DNA of 51,482 nt. Origin: Thermomonas sp. Lineage in GTDB: Bacteria; Pseudomonadota; Gammaproteobacteria; Xanthomonadales; Xanthomonadaceae. The position numbers and the translations under genes were made by a program. Position 1 is the first letter of the stretch. Every line of letters starts with the position of its first letter. Location: positions 17,436 through 68,917 of the forward strand of contig JAIMKJ010000022.1 in assembly GCA_020692565.1 (NCBI GenBank), in the 5' to 3' direction. This document shows, piece by piece, positions 36,867 through 45,921 of the stretch. The notes under the pieces are model-generated. The model did not search any database and was not told the DNA's origin. It saw nothing but the letters and a program-made list of their open reading frames with translations.

Positions 36867-37703
36867 TCATGCGTTCTGCCGGCACCACGCCACCAGCTTG
36901 CCCATGTTCGGGTGGCAAGCGGCGAATCCGGAATCGGTGCCGGGCGGACCCTCCTGCGCAAGCACGCCGGAGACCATCACGTTGTTGTCGATGATGTTGA
37001 ACAGGGCGCCACCGGACTGCCCGCCTTCGCAGTCGGCGGTGGTGAAGAACTTGGTGCAGTCGAGTTTCAGCCCCTCCTTGTTGACGTATGTGTAGTCGCG
37101 GATCGCCTTGATCGCGATGTCCATTTCGAAGCTCGGACGGCCGTTCCTGTGGTTCGCGAGCTTGTGCACGTCGTTGACCGGATAACCGATGTGGTACCAC
37201 ATCTTCCGATCGAGCCAGCCGCGATCGGCCTGACCATGCGTGCCGGCCCAGCCGACGTTGGGTTCGGCGGCGAGCTTCAGCACCGCGTAGTCGGCGGCGC
37301 CTTTCGCGTTATCGTCGCCGCCGCTGGAATTCACGTCGATCCAGCGGTAGGAATTCACCACCTCGAACCGGCCGAACGGCTCGGCGCGACCGCCGGGCGG
37401 CGGGTCCGCGTAACACGCCGGGATGAAGTACTGCTTCAACCCGCTGCGGTTCACGCAGTGCAGGGCGGTGAGCACCAGGTTCCTGCCGATCATGATGCCG
37501 CTGCCGTCGCCGCCGTTGTTCTCCGTGACGATCTTGCCGCTGATCGCCCACGGATATCCCTGGTTGAGGAAGATCCGCCGGCTCTCGCCGTCGACGAGCA
37601 ATTGCGCGCCCATGTCCGGCGCGCCGTGCGCCGGATTCGAACCATCGCCGAGCCCGGCCTCGTCCACGCGGATCGGGCCGTCCTGCATCGAAACAATATC
37701 CAT
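36867..37703 (-). CDS. Trypsin-like serine protease without signal peptide
   Basis: A 278-residue S1-fold protease. The triad is His82 (LTALHCVN), Asp138 (GAADYAVLKL) and Ser230 (CEGGQSGGALF), with the pattern of bacterial V8/trypsin-like enzymes (GSGIMIGRNLVLTALHCV, YPVNDVHKL). AGGGGA precedes the ATG at 37703. No signal peptide or membrane segment: the start is MDIVSMQDGPIRVDEAG, so it may be cytosolic or exported by another route. Three cysteine pairs (CVNRSG..C, DC..DC and C-terminal C) hint at an oxidising compartment, which conflicts with cytosolic location. It converges with the S9 gene across 40 bases. Confidence 0.85.
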   Translation of the reverse strand: MDIVSMQDGPIRVDEAGLGDGSNPAHGAPDMGAQLLVDGESRRIFLNQGYPWAISGKIVTENNGGDGSGIMIGRNLVLTALHCVNRSGLKQYFIPACYADPPPGGRAEPFGRFEVVNSYRWIDVNSSGGDDNAKGAADYAVLKLAAEPNVGWAGTHGQADRGWLDRKMWYHIGYPVNDVHKLANHRNGRPSFEMDIAIKAIRDYTYVNKEGLKLDCTKFFTTADCEGGQSGGALFNIIDNNVMVSGVLAQEGPPGTDSGFAACHPNMGKLVAWCRQNA

Positions 37704-37837
37704 GTGTTCCCCTGTCGTCTTCGTTGACCGTGCGGGCATCGGCATCCGATGCCCGATCCTGGGACGCGGCGCGCACTGCGGTCGCCGCGACCGTCAGGGA
37801 AAACGTGAAAGTGGCCTGCGATCGGCCAGCATCGGGC

Positions 37838-39262
37838 TCAGAGCCTCGCCGCGTCGGCTCGTGCGCGGATCTCGTCCAGAGTCCAATCGTGGGTCAGCCG
37901 GCCGTTCTCCCACACCGTGACCATCGCGTCGTCGAAGCCGGGCGGCGTTTCGACATCGGCGAGCGAGGCGGCGTCCGGCGGCACCGGCGCGGTGCGGAAG
38001 CTGCCGTACTCGCGATGTTGCAGCAGGGTCATGCGTCCGCGTTTGCTCTGCTTGCCCTTGTCGGTGACCGGATCCTTGAACACGTCGATCCAGCGGCCGT
38101 CGACGCGCGCGGCCGAGCATTTCAGCGCGAATTTCTGGGTGTCGCGGTTGAGCTGCTGCAACAGCGCGCCGCCCATGCCGAAGGACACGTTGTCGGTGGC
38201 GTAACCGGCGCTGGTGACGCGTTCGAGGATCGCGCGGATGCTGGTGGGGTTGATGCCATCGCCCTGGATCACGCGGACGTGGTTCAGCACCTTGAAGCCC
38301 TTGCTGTTGACGGTGTGGCCGAAGGCTTCGTCCGCCAGTTCGATGCACTGGTGCACCACCGCGACGGGGTCGCCCGAGTCCGGGCGGATCACCACGGTGG
38401 CGCCGGAGCGGATCACCTCGTCCTTCAGGGTCTTGCCCCAGTGTTCGCGGATCGCGTGATAGATGTCGTAGCTGTCCGACACCACCGCGACGATCGCGCC
38501 CGGTTTCGCGAACTGCTTCAGCATGTTGCGATACGCGTCGACTTCGCGGTCGCGGCCCCAGCTGGTGATGGTGCTGTGTTCGGCGGCGGGAATCGAGAAC
38601 CCGGCCATCGGCGCGTGGTAGTAGGCCTTCGCCGCGAGCAGCCCGGACACGGTGTCGGTGCCGAGGAAATTGACCAGGTTCGCGCAGCCGCCGAGCGCCG
38701 CGGATTCGGCGCTGGAGACACCGCGCGCGCCGAAATCGTGCAGCTTGAACGGCAGCAGCGCGTCGGTATTGTCGCTGGTGCGTTCGAGGAACTGGCGGAT
38801 GGTCTGTTTCACGTGCCAGCTGATCGTGGCCACCGTGACCGGATACCACAGCCGCAGCAGCAGGGTTTCGATGTACGACGGCACCCAATACGCCTGCGGG
38901 TCGGTCGATTCGATGGTCACCAGGGCCTGATGGGTCGGCACCACCATCCCTTCTGGCACCGCGCGGATGCGCAGCGGCAGATGGCCGCCGAGGCGGTCGA
39001 CGATATCGCGCCAGCCGGCTTCGTTGAAGGGTTCGCCGTGCGCGGCGAACAGCTCGCGCGCCTCGTCGATGTCGGCGTGGGTTATCGGTTTGGCGAGATA
39101 TTCCTTGAGGATCGCCTGCAGCCCGAAGAACACGGTGCGGTCGTACACGCCGCCGCGCGATTCGATGTAGAAGAACGCCGCGTCGGTGCCGGGCGGATAT
39201 TGCAGCCAGTGACTGGCCTTGTAGCTGTCGGTGTTGAGCAGCAGGTTTTCGAGGATACGCAT
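37838..39262 (-). CDS. nadV: Nicotinamide phosphoribosyltransferase
   Basis: A 474-residue enzyme joining nicotinamide and PRPP to give NMN, the first step of the short NAD salvage route. Family marks are NTDSYKASHWLQYPPGT at the start, YIESRGG, VFFGLQ, SYDIYHAIREHWG and VIRPDSGDPVAVVHQ in the active site, and GDGINPTSIRAI. Length (474) and the TDSYKxSH start fit the NadV/NAMPT branch rather than nicotinate PRTases (PncB). AAGGAG precedes the ATG. It is downstream of nadM-Nudix by 76 bases; the two form a salvage operon. Confidence 0.93.
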   Translation of the reverse strand: MRILENLLLNTDSYKASHWLQYPPGTDAAFFYIESRGGVYDRTVFFGLQAILKEYLAKPITHADIDEARELFAAHGEPFNEAGWRDIVDRLGGHLPLRIRAVPEGMVVPTHQALVTIESTDPQAYWVPSYIETLLLRLWYPVTVATISWHVKQTIRQFLERTSDNTDALLPFKLHDFGARGVSSAESAALGGCANLVNFLGTDTVSGLLAAKAYYHAPMAGFSIPAAEHSTITSWGRDREVDAYRNMLKQFAKPGAIVAVVSDSYDIYHAIREHWGKTLKDEVIRSGATVVIRPDSGDPVAVVHQCIELADEAFGHTVNSKGFKVLNHVRVIQGDGINPTSIRAILERVTSAGYATDNVSFGMGGALLQQLNRDTQKFALKCSAARVDGRWIDVFKDPVTDKGKQSKRGRMTLLQHREYGSFRTAPVPPDAASLADVETPPGFDDAMVTVWENGRLTHDWTLDEIRARADAARL

Positions 39263-39338
39263 GACGGAAGCTCCTTCGCGTCGGTGGAAGACCGGCGGTC
39301 TATCCGCCGGATCGGGATCGCAGTGAAAAAAAAGCGCC

Positions 39339-40427
39339 TCAGCCGCGGCCGAGGAAGAATTCGAGGATGTGCAGATGGTCTTCGTACAACTGCGGACCCA
39401 TCTCCAGCGCCTCGCTCACGGGCACCCAGCGTGCTTTGTCGGCATCGTCGCCGCCGCGCACGTCGGGCAGCTCGCCGTTCGGGAATTCGAAGTGGAAGGC
39501 ATGGGTGATGGTGCGGCCGCGCAGGCTGCGGTCGGGGTGATCGAAGACGTGCTGGTGCTTCAGCGAACCCTTCAGCACCGGCGCCGGCAGTTTGAGCCGG
39601 GTTTCCTCGCGCAGCTCGCGCAGGCAGGACGCGAAGATGCTTTCGTCGCGGCCGACGAAACCGCCCGGCAGCGCCCACAGGCCCTTGCCGGGTTCGGCGC
39701 GGCGGCGCACCAGCAGCACGTGGCCGGAATGCACCACCACCGCATCGGTGGTGACGAAGGTCGGCGGATACGGTGCGTCGGCCCAGGCTGCGCGGTATTT
39801 CTCGATGAAGTGATATTCGGCGACCAGTTGCTGGAACACCGGCGAGTTCTTGCGGAAGGCGTCGAGCATGTCGAACACCGGCGCCGGCACGTTGGCGCGG
39901 ATCAGCATCAGTCCGCCGTGGCTGTCGAGCCGGTTGGCCTCGAACAGATAGCGGCGCAGTTCGGTGGCCGACAGGGTTTCGGTCTGGCGCACGTCGACCA
40001 GCGGCCACTGCGGGAATTCGCGCAGGTAGTAGCTGGACGCGTCCTTGTCCTGGCCGATCAGGCCGATCTTCGCGCCGGTGCCACCGCCGTCGGCGCGCAC
40101 GGCATCCGCCACGGTGCGCTGTACCGCCGCGATCCACTGGCTTTCGTTGTAAAGATGATCGTGCAGCGGACGGATCAGCAGACGATCGGCGGCGTCCGCG
40201 AGCGAACTCTGGATCATCACCGCGCGCTCGGCGACGGTCCACGGATTCTTGATGGTGCGGGGCGTGTCGGCGGAGCCGACCAGGACGATGAGTCTGCGCG
40301 CACGGCCCAGCGCATGGCGGGCGACGGCGGCGTGGCCGTTGTGGAACGGCTCGAATCGGCCGATGAAAACGAGATAGTCGAGAAGATGGTCCGGCTCGAC
40401 CGCCGGCATTGCTGCCTGGTGTTCCAT
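39339..40427 (-). CDS. nadM: Bifunctional NMN adenylyltransferase / Nudix hydrolase
   Basis: A 362-residue fusion. The N-terminal part (about 15-190) is an NMN adenylyltransferase with the nucleotidyltransferase motif GRFEPFHNGHAAVA at 23-36 and the ISSTXR-like SATELRRYLF. The C-terminal part (about 205-355) is a Nudix hydrolase with a complete Nudix box, GFVGRDE-x7-REL-x-EET. NMN plus ATP gives NAD; the Nudix half may act on ADP-ribose or dinucleotides. GAGGGAGC precedes the ATG. After its stop an eight-T run (39326-39333, minus strand) lacks a good stem. It is the first gene of the operon, followed by nadV. Confidence 0.93.
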   Translation of the reverse strand: MEHQAAMPAVEPDHLLDYLVFIGRFEPFHNGHAAVARHALGRARRLIVLVGSADTPRTIKNPWTVAERAVMIQSSLADAADRLLIRPLHDHLYNESQWIAAVQRTVADAVRADGGGTGAKIGLIGQDKDASSYYLREFPQWPLVDVRQTETLSATELRRYLFEANRLDSHGGLMLIRANVPAPVFDMLDAFRKNSPVFQQLVAEYHFIEKYRAAWADAPYPPTFVTTDAVVVHSGHVLLVRRRAEPGKGLWALPGGFVGRDESIFASCLRELREETRLKLPAPVLKGSLKHQHVFDHPDRSLRGRTITHAFHFEFPNGELPDVRGGDDADKARWVPVSEALEMGPQLYEDHLHILEFFLGRG

Positions 40428-40484
40428 GAGGCTCCCTCACGGTGGGTTGGTTTGGCCGCGGGTCTGTCCCTTGGCCTGACGGAA

Positions 40485-40512
40485 ATGCTACGCCGACCGT
40501 TGACCAAGTCAA
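40485..40512 (-). promoter_or_regulatory. Candidate promoter and operator of the nadM-nadV operon
   Basis: On the minus strand TTGACT (40512-40507) and TAGCAT (40490-40485) are 16 bases apart, a good sigma-70 pattern. The -35 lies inside a perfect palindrome TTGAC-N3-GTCAA (40500-40512), a possible operator. It lies 58 bases upstream of the nadM start. Confidence 0.55.
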
Positions 40513-40527
40513 GCGCGGTGTCGTCAG

Positions 40528-40736
40528 GGCCTGTTCAAAATCTTCAATAACCGCATGTCCTGCAACGGCATGATCCTCAATCAAAAACCGATGCACCTTA
40601 CTGTCATCCCGAACGCCCGCGTCGCGGGCGGCGGGATCTGCTGTTGTCGCTGCCGGCGACAAGCAGATCCCGCCTCGGGCTTCGCCTTCGTTCGGGATGA
40701 CAGATTATTTTCAGGCCTGAAATTTTGAACAAGTCC
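40528..40736. mobile_element. MITE-like element of about 209 bases
   Basis: The ends GGGCCTGTTCAAAATCTTC and (reverse complement) GGACTTGTTCAAAATTTC match at most positions over 19 bases. They are flanked by TCA on both sides (40525-40527 and 40737-40739), a possible 3-bp target duplication. The right-hand TCA is the stop codon of the S9 gene on the minus strand. The interior has no gene and carries a strong nested palindrome: CTGTCATCCCGAAC/GTTCGGGATGACAG at 40601 and 40690 around a hairpin at 40630-40674. No transposase is nearby, as expected for a non-autonomous element. Confidence 0.6.
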
Positions 40737-43196
40737 TCAGTGCGCTTTCAACGTCCGCTCGAACAACTCGTGGATGCGCCGGTATTCGTCGTACCACGCA
40801 TCCGGGTGGGTGAAGCCGTGACGTTCCAGCGGATAGCTCGCCAGTTCCCATTTGTCCTTGCGCAGCTCGATGAGCTTCTGCGCCAGCATCACCGAGTCCT
40901 TGTAGAACACGTTGTCGTCGATCATGCCGTGGCAGATCAGCAGGTGGTCCTTCAGGCCGGCGGCGAGTTCGATCGGCGAGGAGCGCTTGTACGCTTCCGG
41001 ATCGAGTTCGGGCGTATTGAGGATGTTGCTGGTGTATTCGTGGTTGTACTGCGACCAGTCGGTGACCGGGCGCAGCGCGGCGCCGGCCTTGAACACGCCC
41101 GGTTGCTTGAACAGGGCCATGAACGCCATGAAGCCGCCGTAGCTGCCGCCGTAGATGCCGACGCGATCGCGGTCGCCCTGCTTGCCGGCGACGAGCCAGT
41201 CGATGCCGTCGAGGTAATCCTGCAGTTCGGGCTCGCCCATGTGCCGGTAGATCGCGGTGCGCCAGTCGCGGCCATAGCCTTCGGAGGCGCGGAAATCCAG
41301 ATCCAGCACGATGTAACCCTGCTGGACCAGCAGGTTGTGGAACATCTGTTCGCGGAAGTAATTCGGATAACGGTCGCTGACGTTCTGCAGATAACCGGCG
41401 CCGTGGACGAACAGTACGACGGGATAGCGTTTGCCGGGTTCCGGCGTTTTCGGGCCGTAGTATTTGCCCCAGATCGTGCCGGCGCCGTGCTTGGACGGCA
41501 CTTGCACGTATTCCGGTTCCAGCCAGTCGTGGGCCTGGAATTCGGCGGTGCGGGTCTCGGTGAGCGTGCGCGCATCGCCGCCATCGGCATCCACGACCGC
41601 GAGCTGGGGCGGCAGATAGCTGTCGGAGTGGCGCACCAGCAGTGTGCCGCCGTCGGGCGAAGCGACGAAGTCCTCCACGCCGTCCAGCGCGGTGAGTTCG
41701 CGCACCGCGCCGCCGGCCACCGGCACGTCGCAGACTTCGTAGTCGCCGGGCCATGCGCGGTTGCATACGAACCGGAAGCGCTTGCCGTCGGCGGACAGCG
41801 CCGGTGACGACACTTCCCAGCGGCCCGATGTCAGTGCGCGCGGCTTGCCGCCGTCGTTGAGATAGAGGTGCGAGTAGCCGCTTTCCTCCGACAGATACCA
41901 CAGTGTCCTGCCGTCGGGCAGCCAGCCGAAGTCGTTGTAGTTCCAGTTGATCCATGCGGCATCGGTGAGCCGGTGGCGCGACTGCAGCTTCGCGCCCGCG
42001 AGGTCGACCGTGGCGATCCAGCGGTCCTTGTTGTCCACCGCGCGGACCAGCACCGCCACGTTGCGGCCGTCGTCGCTCCAGTGGATCGCCGGGCCGGTGC
42101 CGTCGCCGTCGGTTTCGATGCGCACCGGGCGATGGCCCTTCAGCGGATCCTGTTTCGCCGCCTTGCGCAGCGTCGCCAGCGGATCGTCGCCGATGCCCGG
42201 CAGCGCGTCGTACTTCAGCTCGCTCGCTTTCGCGCTGGCGATATCGACCAGCCACAGCGTATGCGGCACCGGCGCGCCGCGGCCGACGCGGGTGCGCACT
42301 TCCTCGAACTCCTCGTAGCCCGATTCGGTGACGTACTTCGGCATCTTGCCGCCCTGGCCGTGCTCCGCGCCTTTCGCGGTGGTGACCACCAGCAGCCAGC
42401 GGCCGTCGGGCGACAGCGCGCTGTCGGCGATTTCGACGTTTTTACCCAGGTACGCCGGTGCGGGCGCGCGGGTGGTATCGGCGAAACGCCAGGCCTGCTC
42501 CTGCAGGCGCGCGGCTTCGCGGCGGTCGCGGTCGTTCTTGAGCGTTTCGATCAGGCGCAACTGGCGGTCGCGCAGATCGTCGGCGGCGGGCGCTTTGCCC
42601 GGATCGTCCGCAGCCTGCACATTCGCGGCCTGCACGACGCCGTTCGCCGCGGTCCAGCGGTACCAGTCGTTGCCGGCGCGCCACACCAGTGCGCCGTCGC
42701 GGCTCCACTGCGGGCGCGCGTCCTGCACTTCGGTGCGGGTGAGTTGGGTCAAGGCGCCGTTGCGCAGATCGCGGACGAAGATGTCGCCGCTGCGCGCGAA
42801 CGCCATGCGCGTACGGGTGGCGTCGAAGACAGGTCTGGCGGCATCCAGTCCGGCGCGGGCGGCATCGTCCACGCGGGTGGGCGCACCGCCCGCGACGGGC
42901 ACCTGCCACAGGTCGCGGACCGACGCGCCGTCGCGCTTGCGCTGGTACAGCGCCTGACTGCCGTCCCACGACCACCACGCCTGTTCTATCCCGTTACCGA
43001 TCCAGTCGGGGTCGGCCATGATCCGGTCCATCGTCAGCGCCTGCGCGGGCTGCGCGACGGCAGGCAACGCGGTGGCGAAAAGTACGGCCGAAGACAGCAT
43101 GCAGGCAGCCAGCATGCGCCCGGACCGCCGGCCACCGGACCGCAGGTCGCCGGCGAGGACGGAAGAACGGAGCGAAACGCGGGAACGTAAGGTCAT
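40737..43196 (-). CDS. Secreted S9 peptidase, dipeptidyl peptidase IV-like
   Basis: A serine peptidase of 819 residues from the start at 43196, or 792 from an in-frame ATG at 43115 (MLAACMLSS), which gives a cleaner signal peptide ending PAVA|Q. The propeller domain spans about 100-540, with WNYNDFGWLPDGRTLWYLSEESGYSHLY typical of DPP IV/acylaminoacyl peptidases. The hydrolase domain has Ser in IYGGSYGGFMAF, Asp in CHGMIDDNVF and His in LERHGFTHP. It should release dipeptides or short peptides in the periplasm. Neither start has a strong ribosome-binding site. Its stop codon abuts the MITE-like element. Confidence 0.92.
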   Translation of the reverse strand: MTLRSRVSLRSSVLAGDLRSGGRRSGRMLAACMLSSAVLFATALPAVAQPAQALTMDRIMADPDWIGNGIEQAWWSWDGSQALYQRKRDGASVRDLWQVPVAGGAPTRVDDAARAGLDAARPVFDATRTRMAFARSGDIFVRDLRNGALTQLTRTEVQDARPQWSRDGALVWRAGNDWYRWTAANGVVQAANVQAADDPGKAPAADDLRDRQLRLIETLKNDRDRREAARLQEQAWRFADTTRAPAPAYLGKNVEIADSALSPDGRWLLVVTTAKGAEHGQGGKMPKYVTESGYEEFEEVRTRVGRGAPVPHTLWLVDIASAKASELKYDALPGIGDDPLATLRKAAKQDPLKGHRPVRIETDGDGTGPAIHWSDDGRNVAVLVRAVDNKDRWIATVDLAGAKLQSRHRLTDAAWINWNYNDFGWLPDGRTLWYLSEESGYSHLYLNDGGKPRALTSGRWEVSSPALSADGKRFRFVCNRAWPGDYEVCDVPVAGGAVRELTALDGVEDFVASPDGGTLLVRHSDSYLPPQLAVVDADGGDARTLTETRTAEFQAHDWLEPEYVQVPSKHGAGTIWGKYYGPKTPEPGKRYPVVLFVHGAGYLQNVSDRYPNYFREQMFHNLLVQQGYIVLDLDFRASEGYGRDWRTAIYRHMGEPELQDYLDGIDWLVAGKQGDRDRVGIYGGSYGGFMAFMALFKQPGVFKAGAALRPVTDWSQYNHEYTSNILNTPELDPEAYKRSSPIELAAGLKDHLLICHGMIDDNVFYKDSVMLAQKLIELRKDKWELASYPLERHGFTHPDAWYDEYRRIHELFERTLKAH

Positions 43197-43401
43197 GGCG
43201 GTCGTCGCTGAACGGAGTCGGCGAAGCTTACTGCCTGCCCGGGCGGGTCGCAGCGGGCCGATGGTCACGGAACGTGGCCGCGTGTCGCGGGACACGCATC
43301 GCCCAGCGGCGGGCCTGGGACGTTATGACCGGCTCGCTGCGGTCGCAAGCTGCGTAGAATCCACGGCAGACATGGCGTTCCCATGCGTGGAGGCATCGAC
43401 G

Positions 43402-44883
43402 ATGTCGTTCGATCCGTTGCTCTTGTCGCGAATCCAGTTCGGATTCGTCATTTCGTTCCATATCCTCTTTCCCGCCTTCACCATAGGCATCGCCAGCTGG
43501 TTGGCGTTCCTGGAATGGCGCTGGTTGCGTACCCGGGAAGCGGTGTGGCGCGATCTGTACGTGTTCTGGCTGAAGATCTTCGCGGTCTCGTTCGGCATGG
43601 GCGTGGTGTCGGGCATCGTGATGAGTTTCCAGTTCGGCACCAACTGGTCGGTGCTCAGCGAGAAGGCCGGCAACATCCTCGGCCCGCTGCTGAGTTACGA
43701 AGTGCTGACCGCGTTCTTCCTGGAAGCGACCTTCCTCGGCGTGATGCTGTTCGGCATGAAGCGCGTGTCCGAAAAAATGCATTTCCTGGCCACCTGCATG
43801 GTCGCGTTGGGCACCCTGATCTCGACGTTCTGGATCATTTCCGCCAACAGCTGGATGCAGACGCCGGCGGGCTACGAAATCATCGACGGCGTCTTTCATC
43901 CGAGCGACTGGTGGGCGGTGATCTTCAATCCGTCCTTCCCGTACCGGCTCGCGCACATGGTGCTGGCCGCGTTCCTCACCACCTGTTTCGTGATCGGCGG
44001 CGTCAGCGCGGCGTATCTGCTGCGCGGGCAGCACCGCGATGCGGCCACGCGGATGCTGAAACTGTCGGTGGCTTTCGGCGCGATCGTGGTTCCGCTGCAG
44101 ATCCTCGCCGGCGACATGCACGGCCTCAATACGCTGGAACATCAGCCGATCAAGGTCGCGGCGATGGAAGCGCACTGGCGCGAAGGCGAGCCCGGTGCGG
44201 GCGTGCCGCTGGTGCTGTTCGCGATCCCGAACCAGAAGGAAGCGCGCAACGATTATGCGATCGAGATCCCGCGCGTCACCAGTCTGATCCTCACCCATTC
44301 GATGGACGGCACCATCGCGCCGTTGACCTCGGTGCCCGCGGAAGAGCGTCCGCCGGTGGCGCCCGTGTTCTATGCGTTCCGGGTGATGGTCAGCATCGGC
44401 ACCGCGATGCTGGCGCTGGTGCTGCTGTCGGCGTTCGCATGGTGGCGCGGCGGGTTGTTCGATCCGCAGCGCACATCCGCGCGCTGGCTGCTGCGCGGCT
44501 GGCAGACGATGACGCTGTCGGGTTTCGTCGCGATCCTCGCCGGCTGGTACGTCACCGAAATCGGTCGCCAGCCGTACACGGTCTACGGCCTGTTACGTAC
44601 CGCCGACTCCGTGAGTGCGGTGTCGGGCGCGGCGGTCGCGTTCTCGCTCGCGGTGTTCGTGGTGGTGTACGTGTGCGTGTTCGGCGCCGGCATCTGGTAC
44701 CTGTTCAAGCTGGTGCGCAAAGGCCCGCAGCCGCACGAGCCCGCGCCCGATACCGACGACGGCGACAAGACCCCGGCGCGTCCGCTGTCGTTGCCCGACG
44801 AAGACATGGAAGACGCGTCGACGCAGGACGGCGCGACGCAAGCGCCTTCGATGGAAGGTCGCGCGACAGGAGGTGCCACATGA
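43402..44883 (+). CDS. cydA: Cytochrome bd-type ubiquinol oxidase subunit I (cyanide-insensitive type)
   Basis: A 493-residue membrane subunit that oxidises quinol and reduces O2. Heme ligands are visible: His20 (FVISFHILFP), the His in PYRLAHMVLAAF near 195, and the Met/Glu pair region in EVLTAFFLEATFLGVMLFG. The Q loop is short (no long insertion after GTIAPLTSV), and GWYVTEIGRQPYTVYGLLRT is the CioA pattern. The last ~45 residues form an acidic cytoplasmic tail rich in Asp/Glu (PDTDDGDK). A TAGAAT -10-like hexamer lies at 43355. GGAGG is 7 bases before the ATG. The stop TGA overlaps the cydB ATG (ATGA). Confidence 0.95.
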   Translation: MSFDPLLLSRIQFGFVISFHILFPAFTIGIASWLAFLEWRWLRTREAVWRDLYVFWLKIFAVSFGMGVVSGIVMSFQFGTNWSVLSEKAGNILGPLLSYEVLTAFFLEATFLGVMLFGMKRVSEKMHFLATCMVALGTLISTFWIISANSWMQTPAGYEIIDGVFHPSDWWAVIFNPSFPYRLAHMVLAAFLTTCFVIGGVSAAYLLRGQHRDAATRMLKLSVAFGAIVVPLQILAGDMHGLNTLEHQPIKVAAMEAHWREGEPGAGVPLVLFAIPNQKEARNDYAIEIPRVTSLILTHSMDGTIAPLTSVPAEERPPVAPVFYAFRVMVSIGTAMLALVLLSAFAWWRGGLFDPQRTSARWLLRGWQTMTLSGFVAILAGWYVTEIGRQPYTVYGLLRTADSVSAVSGAAVAFSLAVFVVVYVCVFGAGIWYLFKLVRKGPQPHEPAPDTDDGDKTPARPLSLPDEDMEDASTQDGATQAPSMEGRATGGAT

Positions 44884-45899
44884 TGCCCCCGCTCGAAACA
44901 TGGCTGCCGGTCGCCTGGTTCGCGGTGATCGCCTTCGGCGTGATGATGTACGTGCTGCTCGACGGGTTCGTGCTGGGGCTCGGCATCCTTTCGCCGTTCG
45001 CGGCGGACGACGATCAGCTCGATCACATGATGAACACCGCCGCGCCGATCTGGGACGGCAACGAAACCTGGCTGGTGCTGGGCGGCGCCGGATTGCTGGC
45101 GGCGTTCCCGAAAGTGTATGCGCTGGTGCTGTCGGCGCTGTATCTGCCGGTGTTGCTGATGCTGATCGCGCTGGTGTTCCGCGGCGTGGCGTTCGAGTTC
45201 CGGTTCAAGGCCAAAACGCTGCGCCGCGCGTGGGGAATGGCTTTCTGGTTGGGCTCGGTGTTCGCCGCGTTCGCGCAGGGCGTGATCCTGGGCGCGATCG
45301 TCGAGGGCATGCCGCTGCAGGAAGGCAAATACATCGGCGGTGCGTTCGGCTGGTTCAGTCCGTTCTCGATGCTGACCGGGGTCGCGGTGCTCAGCGGTTA
45401 TGCGCTGCTGGGCAGTACGTGGTTGATCCTCAAGACCGACGGCAAGCTGCAGGCGATGGCGCGCACCATCGCGCGACCGCTGACCCTCAACGTGTTCGCG
45501 TTCATCGGCCTGGTCAGCGCGTGGCTGCCGTTCCTCGACAGCCGGGTGATGGCGCGCTGGTTCGAGGGCGATCGCTTCCTGTGGCTGTCGCCGGTGCCGC
45601 TGCTGGTGCTGCTGGCGACCTGGATGCTGTGGCGGGCGATCCCGCGCGACGGCCAGGACGTACGGCCGTTCGTGCTGAGCCTGTCGCTGTTCCTGCTCGG
45701 TTTCGCCGGGCTGCTGCTGGGCATGTGGCCGTACATCGTGCCGCCGTCGCTGACCATCTGGGAGGCCGCCGCGCCGCCGGCCACGCAGGGCTTCGCGCTG
45801 GCCGGGCTGGTGGTGCTGTTGCCGGCGATCCTCGGCTACACCTGGTGGTCGTATTCGGTGTTCAAGGGGAAGATCGCGGCGGACGTGGGGTATCACTGA
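44880..45899 (+). CDS. cydB: Cytochrome bd-type oxidase subunit II
   Basis: A 339-residue membrane subunit with about 8 helices. Family marks are YVLLDGFVLGLGIL, PIWDGNETWLVLGGAGLLAAFPKVYA, YLPVLLMLIALVFRGVAFEFR and the C-terminal GYTWWSYSVFKGK. It starts inside the cydA stop codon with AGGAGG 6 bases upstream, so translation is coupled. No CydX/YbgT- or DUF2474-type small subunit is found directly downstream: the only short frame after it (MDASPL) is not one. Confidence 0.95.
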   Translation: MMPPLETWLPVAWFAVIAFGVMMYVLLDGFVLGLGILSPFAADDDQLDHMMNTAAPIWDGNETWLVLGGAGLLAAFPKVYALVLSALYLPVLLMLIALVFRGVAFEFRFKAKTLRRAWGMAFWLGSVFAAFAQGVILGAIVEGMPLQEGKYIGGAFGWFSPFSMLTGVAVLSGYALLGSTWLILKTDGKLQAMARTIARPLTLNVFAFIGLVSAWLPFLDSRVMARWFEGDRFLWLSPVPLLVLLATWMLWRAIPRDGQDVRPFVLSLSLFLLGFAGLLLGMWPYIVPPSLTIWEAAAPPATQGFALAGLVVLLPAILGYTWWSYSVFKGKIAADVGYH

Positions 45900-45921
45900 G
45901 CCGGATGGACGCCTCCCCGCT

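Noticed and set aside
39292..39310. CCGGCGG/CCGCCGG hairpin plus T run between nadM and nadV as a terminator
   Set aside because: The eight-T run comes before the hairpin in the transcript rather than after it, so it does not form a normal terminator. Readthrough into nadV is expected.
43355..43360. FNR/Anr-type oxygen-sensing site before cydA
   Set aside because: A TAGAAT -10-like hexamer is present, but no TTGAT-N4-ATCAA motif is found upstream.
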